Shown piece after piece: positions 49,777 through 57,640 of a stretch of DNA of 64,000 bases. The position numbers and the translations under genes were made by a program. Numbering within the stretch: position 1 is the stretch's first letter; each line of letters opens with the position of its first letter. The notes beneath the pieces were generated by a model. It was not told where the DNA came from and made no database searches. It saw only the letters and a program-made list of their open reading frames with translations. This DNA comes from CAYMCO01 sp964388955 (GTDB lineage: Bacteria > Chloroflexota > Anaerolineae > Anaerolineales > E44-bin32), in assembly GCA_964388955.1 (NCBI GenBank), contig CAYMCO010000012.1, positions 57,439 to 121,438 on the forward strand, in the 5' to 3' direction.

Positions 49777-52700
49777 TCACCGCCTGCGCCGCCGTCGCCG
49801 ACGGGATTTCGATCTGCTCCCTGCGGCCCCGCTGGCAGGGATACGTCGAGGGCGCACGTCGGAGGTGGGCGAGACTTGGACTTGGGCTTGGGCGGCCGGG
49901 CGCACCCGGAACATGCTCGAAACCATCCCGGCACGGATGGTTACCAGCAATTCCTGGAACATATCAAAGGCCCGGCTCTTGTATTGCACCAGGGGATCCC
50001 GCTGCCCATACGCTTCCAGCCCGATGGAGGTGCGCAGAGCTTCCATCTGCGTTAGATACTCAACCCACCGCCGATCGGCCACAGACAGGAACAGGTTGCG
50101 ATAGGCCTCGGTCAGGATCGCCTGCCCCAACACCGATTCCAGCCGGGCCCTGGCTTCTTCCGGCAGTGAGGCGAAGGAATCATAGGACGCGATCTCCTCG
50201 TAGGCCTCAACCCCTAGGGCGCTCTGGATGGCCCGCTGCCAATGTCCGTCCAATTGCTCCACACCGGCCCCACTCAGACGGGCAATCTCCCCGCGTCCGA
50301 GCGTTCCCTGGAGCACATCCCAGGCATCCAACAGGTGATCTCGCACCAAGGACACCAATTCTTCCCGCCCCATCCCCTCCAGAAGACGGGCGGCGGAGAA
50401 AGTGTAGGAAAGCCGCGGGACGACCACCGCCTTTCGCTGATGAGTCTTCCGGTCAAACACGCTCCGCTTTCCATAGCTCATCTGGATCAATAGGCGGGCC
50501 TTCGAGACATCGTCCAGCTCCTTGGGCCCTGACAGCGCCGATTTGAGATCACGGCGGATATCCTGCAGTGTCTTCTGCGTACGCTGCCGCCAGTTCTCTT
50601 CTAGAGCGGTACGCAGGTTTTCCGCGGCCAGATCCCAATCGAGGGGCTGTGGCAGATCCGGATCCAGCCCGAGGCTGTCGCCGACGCGCCGCTCCACGGC
50701 CTGGACCAGGCCTGCCCACACCCGCATGCTCAGGCTGGCTTCGATGAGCTGGGGCGCCAGCCGCCGGATTTCGGCGGGATCCAGGTCGGTCACCTCTTCT
50801 CCGGCGCCGTCCCGGAACTGGATCCGCAGGCCGGCGGCTTGTTCAACCGACTTGACCAGCGCCCTGGGATCCACATCCCGCTGCGCCTCCTCCGCCTCCA
50901 TCATGGCTGCCTCGATGGCCATGTCCGCCACTTCCGCTCGCTGTTGCACCTGCCCCCGCAGGCTTTCCATCGCCCGGTCTAATTGATCATTCAGCGCCTG
51001 GGCCAAGTATTCGTACTGCGCTTCGAGCGCAAGTCCGGCCTCCTCGATCAACGCCTCCCGGACCGCATCCGGATGATCTACATCCGCCATATCCTCCACC
51101 AGCAGGCGCACCATGAGCGACGGGAAGGGGTTGGCAGTTTCCAGATTCAGGGTGGGTTGCACCTCCTCCATCCAAGCGAGGAGACGCCAAGGCCCTTGCG
51201 GATCAAGTAACGCCATCTCGACGTGGCGGTCCACTTCGCTGACCAGCATCTCTTCGATATCGTCCGAAATGTCATCCTTGCTGAGCACCCGATCCCGCTG
51301 CCCATAGAAGATTTCCCGCTGCTGGTTCAGCACATCATCGTATTCGAGCAAGTGCTTCCGGGCGTCGAAGTTGGCCCCCTCCACCCTCGACTGCGCCTGT
51401 TCGATGGTGCGGTCGACGAGATTGTGTGCCAGTGGGACCGCATCGTCGATATTGAACCGCTCCATGATGCCGCCCACACGTGCGCCGCCGAACAGTCGCA
51501 TCAACTCATCCTCCATGGAGATGAAGAACTGGGACGATCCCGGGTCCCCCTGGCGGGCCGCGCGGCCGCGCAGTTGGTTGTCGATCCGCCGCGCCTCATG
51601 CCGCTCGGAGCCCAGCACATGCAGGCCTCCGGCCTCCCGCACCTGCTCCCCCTCATCCATGAATTCCAAGAAGAGCTCCTTTTCCGATTCATATATCCCG
51701 ACCGCTTCCGGGTCCGCCTTCTTGAGGGCGTCAGCCTGTTCCTCCATGCTCAGATTGGCGGGATCTTCGATCCCGGTCCGCCGCAGCACCCGATGGACGG
51801 CAGCCAACACCTCTTCGGCGATTTCTCCCCCCAGCTTGATATCGACACCTCGTCCGGCCATGTTCGTGGCAATGGTGACTGCGCCCAGCGCACCCGCCCC
51901 GGCGATAATGCGGGATTCTTCATCGTGTTTCTTGGCGTTCAGCACTGAGTGCTCGATTCCACCCTTGAGCGCCGCCTCCAATCCATCGTCGGTGGATTCA
52001 TCCAGCCCCAACAGCGATTCCAATCGCCTCAGATTATCGCTCTGCGTCGGGTTCAGAGACATTTCGAGATCACGGGCAAATGGCCGCAGCACGCTCGCGT
52101 TCAGGTTTTCCAGGGGTTCGTACAGCGGCTCCAACTCGCGGAACCGCCTCCCCTCCTCGGTGAGACCTTGGCGCTCGAGGAACGCATCCCGCAGCAGGAT
52201 CACTTGTGCCAACCGCCGCAAGTATTCGCTCCGCAGTCGGTTGGAGAGCTGTTCCGAGAGTTCCACCGAAGTCGTGCCGATCAACAGCGGCTGCCCGATG
52301 ACGTGTCGCCGCAGGATTTCCTCCGCGATGGCCCGAAACTTCGCCTCCTCCGTTCGGTACACCACATCTGGATAGTCTTTTCGGCGCCAAAAGACGGGTT
52401 CCTTCTGCTCGTCTTCCGCCCTTGCATAACACTGAAACTTGAGCCCGTCCTCCCTGTAGTCAACCTCGACCAAGTCCGAATCTGGCTGCATGGCGATGTA
52501 TTCGAGGTTGGTCGGCAGCGGAAAGCTGTCCACCTCATAGATCTTGTTGAACTCTTCCGCCTCCGTCATCGCTGTCCCCGTCATGCCCGCCAGCTTCTCG
52601 TACATGCGGAAGTAGTTCTGAAGGGTGATGGTAGCGTAGGTGACGTTCTCTTGTCGGACCTTCACCGTTTCCTTCGCCTCTACCGCTTGATGCAGGCCGT

Positions 52701-53790
52701 CCGACCAGCGCCTCCCTGCCATCAATCGCCCGGTGAACTCATCCACAATCAGCACCCGGCCGCCCTGCACGACGTAGTCCTTGTTTCGCTTGAATAGATA
52801 CTCGGCGCGCAGTGCCTGCTCCACGTGACCAAGCAAGCGTGCCTGCTCGGGCGAAATGTCCTCCGGCCGATCCGGATCGCGCAGGGGGACGCCCAGCAGC
52901 CGCTCCACGTGATCCTCACCGATCTCCGTCAGTGAGATGGCGCGGGCGCGTTCTTCGATCTCGAAATCCTCGGGGTTGAGCTGCTTCACCACCTGAGCCA
53001 TGCGCACATATTCCTCTGGATCCTCGTGCGCTGGACCCGAGATGATGAGCGGCGTCCGCGCCTCATCAATCAGGATATTGTCGACCTCATCCAGGATCGC
53101 GTAATGGTGCTCCTGCTGGACCCTCGCCTCCAAGCTATGCGCCATGTTGGACCTCAGGTAATCGAAGCCAAACTCGTTGTTGGTGCCATAGGTTACGTCC
53201 GCCTGGTAGGCTTCTTTCCGGTCCACCAGTTCCAGTTGGTCCACGTCCTCCTTGCCGGATTCTCGGCTTGGGTCATAGAGGAACGCTTTGCGGCCGCTCT
53301 CTGTGCGGGCCGCCTCCTGCAGCACCCCTACGGACAGGCCGAGAAAATGGTAGATCGGCCCCATCCAGCGCGCATCACGCCGGGCCAGGTAGTCGTTGAC
53401 CGTGACCAAGTGGACGCCGCGGCCTGTGAGCGCATTCAAGTAGATCGGCATCGTTGCGACCAGGGTCTTGCCCTCCCCGGTCTTCATCTCGATGATCTTT
53501 CCTTCGTGCAGAGCGATTCCGCCGATCAACTGCACGTCGAAATGCCGCATCCCCAGCGTGCGCACCGCCGCTTCGCGGACCACGGCGAAGGCCTCCACCA
53601 GCAGGTCCTCCAGGGTTTCCCCGTTCGCGAGCCGGGCGCGGAATTCATCCGTCTTGGCGCGCAGTGCCTGGTCGCTGAGCGCCTGTACCCGGGGCTCCAA
53701 CACGTTGATTTGATCGGCGATGACCTTGTACTCTTCAAGCTGATGCTCAATGGGGTCCCCGCCGATCAATCTCGTCAAGGTCCTAAGCAT
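49777..53790 (-). CDS. secA: Preprotein translocase ATPase SecA, greatly enlarged
   Basis: 1337 residues against 901 in E. coli. Visible parts: Walker A MKTGEGKT (102-109), DEVD (234-237), the preprotein cross-linking domain, TTSVE (506-510), NMAGRGVDI (643-651), QLRGRAARQGDPG (739-751) and the helical scaffold start (YDDVLNQQRE, 817-826). Two expansions stand out: about 520-620 within NBD2, and between YDDV (about 820) and the RRWVEYL helix (about 1240), where I count about 420 residues against roughly 135 in E. coli. The C-terminus is a Ser/Arg run (last 14 residues mostly Arg) and lacks the CxCxSGxx zinc motif. TATAAT and GAGGGAAGG precede the ATG. Confidence 0.95.
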   Translation of the reverse strand: MLRTLTRLIGGDPIEHQLEEYKVIADQINVLEPRVQALSDQALRAKTDEFRARLANGETLEDLLVEAFAVVREAAVRTLGMRHFDVQLIGGIALHEGKIIEMKTGEGKTLVATMPIYLNALTGRGVHLVTVNDYLARRDARWMGPIYHFLGLSVGVLQEAARTESGRKAFLYDPSRESGKEDVDQLELVDRKEAYQADVTYGTNNEFGFDYLRSNMAHSLEARVQQEHHYAILDEVDNILIDEARTPLIISGPAHEDPEEYVRMAQVVKQLNPEDFEIEERARAISLTEIGEDHVERLLGVPLRDPDRPEDISPEQARLLGHVEQALRAEYLFKRNKDYVVQGGRVLIVDEFTGRLMAGRRWSDGLHQAVEAKETVKVRQENVTYATITLQNYFRMYEKLAGMTGTAMTEAEEFNKIYEVDSFPLPTNLEYIAMQPDSDLVEVDYREDGLKFQCYARAEDEQKEPVFWRRKDYPDVVYRTEEAKFRAIAEEILRRHVIGQPLLIGTTSVELSEQLSNRLRSEYLRRLAQVILLRDAFLERQGLTEEGRRFRELEPLYEPLENLNASVLRPFARDLEMSLNPTQSDNLRRLESLLGLDESTDDGLEAALKGGIEHSVLNAKKHDEESRIIAGAGALGAVTIATNMAGRGVDIKLGGEIAEEVLAAVHRVLRRTGIEDPANLSMEEQADALKKADPEAVGIYESEKELFLEFMDEGEQVREAGGLHVLGSERHEARRIDNQLRGRAARQGDPGSSQFFISMEDELMRLFGGARVGGIMERFNIDDAVPLAHNLVDRTIEQAQSRVEGANFDARKHLLEYDDVLNQQREIFYGQRDRVLSKDDISDDIEEMLVSEVDRHVEMALLDPQGPWRLLAWMEEVQPTLNLETANPFPSLMVRLLVEDMADVDHPDAVREALIEEAGLALEAQYEYLAQALNDQLDRAMESLRGQVQQRAEVADMAIEAAMMEAEEAQRDVDPRALVKSVEQAAGLRIQFRDGAGEEVTDLDPAEIRRLAPQLIEASLSMRVWAGLVQAVERRVGDSLGLDPDLPQPLDWDLAAENLRTALEENWRQRTQKTLQDIRRDLKSALSGPKELDDVSKARLLIQMSYGKRSVFDRKTHQRKAVVVPRLSYTFSAARLLEGMGREELVSLVRDHLLDAWDVLQGTLGRGEIARLSGAGVEQLDGHWQRAIQSALGVEAYEEIASYDSFASLPEEARARLESVLGQAILTEAYRNLFLSVADRRWVEYLTQMEALRTSIGLEAYGQRDPLVQYKSRAFDMFQELLVTIRAGMVSSMFRVRPAAQAQVQVSPTSDVRPRRIPASGAAGSRSKSRRRRRRRR

Positions 53791-53813
53791 TTTTACCTTC
53801 CCTCACGGCGCTG

Positions 53814-53819
53814 ATTATA
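53814..53819 (-). promoter_or_regulatory. secA -10 box
   Basis: TATAAT on the minus strand 23 nt before the secA ATG, followed by a GAGGGAAGG ribosome-binding site. The -35 is not obvious. Confidence 0.5.
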
Positions 53820-53834
53820 GCATGCGGCTTCTCC

Positions 53835-53862
53835 TTGACGGGCATCCGCCAACGAATAGAAT
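53835..53862 (+). promoter_or_regulatory. tRNA-Leu promoter
   Basis: TTGACG (53835-53840), a 16-nt spacer and TAGAAT (53857-53862). The expected start is at the first base of the tRNA, so little or no 5' leader would need trimming. Confidence 0.7.
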
Positions 53863-53869
53863 TGTGACA

Positions 53870-53953
53870 GGGGCGGTGGCGAAATTGGCAGACGCTGGGG
53901 ACTTAAAATCCCCCGAGGGTGACCTCATGTGGGTTCGAATCCCACCCGCCCTA
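53870..53953 (+). tRNA. tRNA-Leu (anticodon UAA)
   Basis: 84 nt including the discriminator A. The 7-bp acceptor stem has a G1-U72 wobble. The D-arm is GGCGAAATTGGCAGACGC-type, and the anticodon loop CTTAAAA (53902-53908) has TAA at 53904-53906. A long variable arm (GAGGGTGACCTC) marks a class II tRNA, and the T-arm is GTGGG/CCCAC with TTCGAAT. CCA is not encoded, so the nucleotidyltransferase (such as the fusion at 28744-31368) must add it. It reads UUA and UUG codons. Confidence 0.96.
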
Positions 53954-54177
53954 CAGGCACACGCTCGTCACCCGCTTGTCCCGAATGCGCCGCGCACGTT
54001 TCGGCCCACCCCGGCGGATACCCACATCACCGTGCCCACGCGCTGTCTTCCATCGGGTAGAATGCATTGACCTTGCTCCAAGCAACTGGCTTGACGGGGC
54101 CCGATATCCACACAGCTCGGGCTCCCCCGCGGTGCTTTCCAGCGGTGGCATATTGGCGATCCTGACTCGGAGGCATC

Positions 54178-54981
54178 ATGAACGACGGTTTGCGCTTGCT
54201 TTGCGCCTTTGCCCATCCGGATGACGAGTCCCTGGGGGCGGGCGGGACCCTGGCCAAGTATGCCGACGAGGGGGTGGAAACGTTCCTGCTCACCGCCACC
54301 CGTGGGGAGCTCGGCTGGCCCGATGAGAATCGCCCGTATCCCGGGGCCGAGGCGCTGGGCCGAATCCGCGAAGCGGAGCTGCGGGAGGCGGCCGCGGTGT
54401 TGAATGTGAATGAGCTCATCTTTCTGCCGTATCAAGATGGCCGGCTGGATTCAGCGGACCCCGAAGAGGCCCAGAGGCACATTTTCAACCACATCCGCCG
54501 CCTCCGGCCCCAGGTGGTGGTCACCTTCGGGCCCGAGGGTGTCTACGGCCACCCGGATCATATCTCCATCGGCCAAATGACGGCCGCGGCAATCCTTCGG
54601 GCGGCAGATCCTGCCCAGGCCGGCGACTACCCGCCTCACCGGGTCTCGAAGCTGTACTTCATCGCTGAGACGGCCGAGGCGCTGCAGTTTTACGAGCACT
54701 TTGCGGGCGACTTGGTGATCGAGGTGGAGGGGGAACGGAGGGCAAGCGCATATTGGCCGGAGTGGGCTATCACCACCCGGATCGACACGCGGAAGTACTG
54801 GCATCAGGCATGGGAGGCGATCCGCTGCCACCAAACCCAGCTTCCCAGCTTCAGCGCGCTGCAAGATCTCCCCGAGCATATCCATGCCAGGCTGTGGGCC
54901 TCGCAGAGCTACTACCGCGCCTTCAGCCTGGTGAACGGCGGGCGGGGCCTGGAGGAGGACCTCTTCGCGGGCTTGCGGTGA
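54178..54981 (+). CDS. PIG-L family deacetylase (LmbE-like)
   Basis: 267 residues with the zinc-binding AHPDDE motif (12-17) and the later HPDH (YGHPDH). The family removes acetyl groups from N-acetylglucosamine-type substrates, as in bacillithiol (BshB) or mycothiol (MshB) synthesis. No bshA, bshC or mshA is nearby, so the substrate is open. CGGAGG precedes the ATG. 224 nt after the tRNA. Confidence 0.9.
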   Translation: MNDGLRLLCAFAHPDDESLGAGGTLAKYADEGVETFLLTATRGELGWPDENRPYPGAEALGRIREAELREAAAVLNVNELIFLPYQDGRLDSADPEEAQRHIFNHIRRLRPQVVVTFGPEGVYGHPDHISIGQMTAAAILRAADPAQAGDYPPHRVSKLYFIAETAEALQFYEHFAGDLVIEVEGERRASAYWPEWAITTRIDTRKYWHQAWEAIRCHQTQLPSFSALQDLPEHIHARLWASQSYYRAFSLVNGGRGLEEDLFAGLR

Positions 54982-54995
54982 TCGGCGAGATTCCT

Positions 54996-55016
54996 GCTCA
55001 GCGCTCAGCCTTCAGC
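54996..55016 (+). repeat. Tandem heptamer array, first (inverted) copy
   Basis: Three 7-bp units: GCTCAGC, GCTCAGC, CTTCAGC. Their reverse complements (GCTGAGC, GCTGAAG) match the unit of the second array at 55116-55143, so the two arrays are in opposite orientation about 100 nt apart. Confidence 0.6.
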
Positions 55017-55115
55017 TTTGGGCCCAGCGTGAGGCTCTGAGATTGATTGAGGGGCAGCGGATTTCATGAGGTGGTGAGCGGCTCCAACACCGCGCTCGGC
55101 GTGCCCGGATTTGTT

Positions 55116-55143
55116 AGCTGATCGCTGATAGCTGATCGCTTAC
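55116..55143 (+). repeat. Tandem heptamer array, second copy
   Basis: AGCTGAT, CGCTGAT, AGCTGAT, CGCTTAC: three full 7-bp units and one partial, also readable as a perfect 11-bp direct repeat (55116-55126 and 55130-55140). With the array at 54996-55016 it forms an inverted pair. Confidence 0.65.
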
Positions 55144-55180
55144 CGCCGGCGAGGATCCTATTCTGTCAGGCGGGTTTTGT

Positions 55181-55209
55181 TTGCTGGGCATCCCCAACCC
55201 CGGTATACT
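55181..55209 (+). promoter_or_regulatory. Promoter of the CBM9-like lipoprotein
   Basis: TTGCTG (55181-55186), a 17-nt spacer and TATACT (55204-55209), about 140 nt upstream of the predicted start. Confidence 0.5.
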
Positions 55210-55348
55210 AGCTCCCAGCGCACCTGCCACCTGAGAGACGAAGAAGCCCCGCTCGGGCGGTGAGTTGGCGGCTCGTACCGCTGTGGCTCGGCTTCCCCTC
55301 GTGACCGACCATTTCGGGTCGCAGGCGTTCATTCCGATGGAGGCGAGC

Positions 55349-56239
55349 GTGCGAGGCAAGAGCGTCCCTTCCCTGATCATCCTGGTCCTCCTGGCGAGCG
55401 CCTGCACCCTCCCGGGTATCGCCCCTCCCACGCCGTTCACCTTCCCGACCCCCAACCCTACTCTGACAGCCATCTTCGCCGCCGTCCCCACCAGCACCCC
55501 CGCCGTGCCCACCTTGCCGCCCCTGCCCGCCACCGAAACGGCCGGCCCCAATCCGACCCAGACGGCGCTCCCCACCACCCCCCAGAACGGATTGAGCCGC
55601 CCGAATGGAACGCTCATCTCGGCTGCCAGGGCGAGCGGAACGATAGCCATCGATGGGGACCTCGAGGAATGGACCGGCCAGAGCTATTCTGTCGACGAGC
55701 TCGTCTTCGGGGCAGCGGAGTGGAGGGGCCCCAGCGATCTCTCAGGGGAGCTTTTCCTTGCCTGGGACATGGACAGCCTGTACCTCGGTGTGCGCGTCAC
55801 CGACGACGCCTTCGTGCAAACCGCGACCGGCGAACTCCTGTATCGTGGGGACAGCCTGGAGATTCAGCTCGACGGTGATTTGGCGGGGGATTTCTCCCGA
55901 ACTTCCATGGATGGTGATGATTACCAGATCGGCATATCTGCGGGGGATTTCACCTCCCTTCCGGGGCAGGCGTATCGCTGGTTCCCCGAGTCCAAGGCCG
56001 GCCCACTGCCCCAAGTCGACGTCGCCGCCAGGCGCACCCCCGCAGGTTATGATGTGGAGGCCGCCATTCCCTGGTCGGTCTTCTTGGTCAGCCCGCAGGC
56101 CGGCGAGCGGTTTGGATTCACCTTTTCCATCTCTGACAACGACACGAGCGGAGCGGCCGAGCAGCAGTCCCTGGTCTCGAGCGTTGCCTCCCGGCGATTC
56201 GACGATCCGACATCTTGGGGGACATTGATCCTTGAGTAG
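55349..56239 (+). CDS. Lipoprotein with CBM9-like carbohydrate-binding domain
   Basis: About 296 residues: lipobox LASAC, a long Pro/Thr linker (about 20-95), then a beta-sandwich resembling CBM9/DOMON sugar-binding domains (IDGDLEEWTGQSYSVDE, LFLAWDMDSLYLGVRVTDD, YRGDSLEIQLDGD, GYDVEAAIPWSVF). It likely binds sugars at the cell surface; no catalytic domain is present. The GTG at 55349 is chosen because GGAGG lies 5 nt upstream; an ATG four codons earlier overlaps that site. Confidence 0.78.
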   Translation: MRGKSVPSLIILVLLASACTLPGIAPPTPFTFPTPNPTLTAIFAAVPTSTPAVPTLPPLPATETAGPNPTQTALPTTPQNGLSRPNGTLISAARASGTIAIDGDLEEWTGQSYSVDELVFGAAEWRGPSDLSGELFLAWDMDSLYLGVRVTDDAFVQTATGELLYRGDSLEIQLDGDLAGDFSRTSMDGDDYQIGISAGDFTSLPGQAYRWFPESKAGPLPQVDVAARRTPAGYDVEAAIPWSVFLVSPQAGERFGFTFSISDNDTSGAAEQQSLVSSVASRRFDDPTSWGTLILE

Positions 56240-56476
56240 GCATGGACGAGAGCTCTCGCACGCGGCCCGGCTGGCTTGCTCAGGCGGTCCCGGGTGCTTC
56301 GTCCCGCCATCGTTCATGGCCATCCCGGCCCGCCTGATGCCCGTCCAACGATCAAATGACAAGCCTATCATCAGCGGTCTTGGGGCCGGGGCACGCCCCC
56401 CTGCACTGGAAATGGAGCAAATGAGGCCTGATGTAGCATTGGCCCGCGCGCTCATCACTCCGCCATCGCCGGCGCG

Positions 56477-57544
56477 ATGAACCACAGGGAACGGCTCGCC
56501 AAGGCGTTTCGCCTACAGACCCCGGACCGCCCGCCCATCCTGGGCGGCTGGCTGCGGGCACCCGACACTATATGGCGGATTGCCGGCTGCTCCGAAGCCG
56601 AGTACTACGCCGATGCAGTGTATTGGGGCATCGAGGCTGAGCGCGCCCTGGGATCCGACGGCGTGATTCGGACGTTCGAACCCAAGCGCAGAGGCGCATA
56701 CCGCAAAGTGGACCATGCCGTCCTCGCTGCCCGGAGCTGGTACACTGTGGATCGCGCCTTGGCTGAAATCAATGGCCTCCCAGAACCCGCCCGGCTGGAA
56801 GCCGAGTTCGATTTCGAAGCCGAATACGCTCGCTTCCGAATGAGCCATGGCCGCATTCAGGCTATGTGTGAACCGATGCTGTGGTGCCCGGCCGGTTGGG
56901 AGGTGATCCCCAAAGCCCTGTGGTTCGAGCGCTACGGCTTCGAGACCAGCTTCACCCTGCTGATCCAACACCCAGGAGAATACAGGAAGTTGATTCGCCA
57001 CAGCGCCATCACAGGCCGGCAGCAGGCGTCTCTGCTGGCCCGTGCCATACGGGAGGGCCTCGCCCCCACCGGGGTGCTGACCGGGGAGGATCTGTGCTCC
57101 AGCCAGGGGCCGATGGTCTCGCCGGAATTCCTGCGTCGCGAGTATTACCCTTGGATCGAGTATGCGATTGAACCGCTGCTCGAGGTGGGTGCGAAGCTGG
57201 TTTGGCACTGCGATGGCAACTACCAGGCCCTGGTCGATGACGTGCTGGCTTGCGGGATGGCGGGCCTGCAAGGATTTCAGAGGGAATGCGGCATGGATCT
57301 GGAGTGGATTGTGGACCTGCGCACCGTCTCCGGAGATCCGCTGCTCATCTTTGGGCCGGTCTCGGTGACCAAGACGCTGCCCTTCGGTACTCCGGAAGAT
57401 GTCGAAGCCGAGGTTCGCTGGGCCATGGAGACCTGTCGAGGGCGCGCATCCCTGGTCTTCCTCGCCAGCAACACCATCACGCCAGACATCCCGGTGGAGA
57501 ACATCCGCGCTTTCTGGGACGCTGTCCTGCGAAGTTCATGGTAG
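56477..57544 (+). CDS. Uroporphyrinogen decarboxylase (URO-D) family protein
   Basis: 355 residues of the URO-D/MtaA/CmuA superfamily fold: an N-terminal RERLAKAFRLQTPDRPPI, a middle GEDLCSSQGPMVSPEFLRRE, then WHCDGNYQALVDD, which stands where the methyltransferase branch has a metal-binding HxCGN motif. Heme-pathway HemE is unlikely because its N-terminal Arg motif is not seen. A corrinoid- or folate-linked methyltransferase is possible but no corrinoid protein gene adjoins it. No Shine-Dalgarno is visible before the ATG. Confidence 0.75.
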   Translation: MNHRERLAKAFRLQTPDRPPILGGWLRAPDTIWRIAGCSEAEYYADAVYWGIEAERALGSDGVIRTFEPKRRGAYRKVDHAVLAARSWYTVDRALAEINGLPEPARLEAEFDFEAEYARFRMSHGRIQAMCEPMLWCPAGWEVIPKALWFERYGFETSFTLLIQHPGEYRKLIRHSAITGRQQASLLARAIREGLAPTGVLTGEDLCSSQGPMVSPEFLRREYYPWIEYAIEPLLEVGAKLVWHCDGNYQALVDDVLACGMAGLQGFQRECGMDLEWIVDLRTVSGDPLLIFGPVSVTKTLPFGTPEDVEAEVRWAMETCRGRASLVFLASNTITPDIPVENIRAFWDAVLRSSW

Positions 57545-57640
57545 GGGAGGAGCCCCTCCGGCCACCGATGCGAGCGGGCGCAGCTTCTCATGGTCTCGAA
57601 GGAGCCGGGGCAAGGATCTTCTCTCCACCGCTTCGAGGGG

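Larger units (their letters stand above)
54982..55348. other. Intergenic region with inverted heptamer arrays and a promoter
   Basis: 367 nt without a gene. It contains the two heptamer arrays (listed separately) and the promoter of the CBM9-like lipoprotein. Confidence 0.5.

Noticed and set aside
51371..52375. 334-codon open frame on the plus strand
   Set aside because: Antisense to secA; Ser/Arg-rich translation typical of a shadow frame in high-GC DNA.
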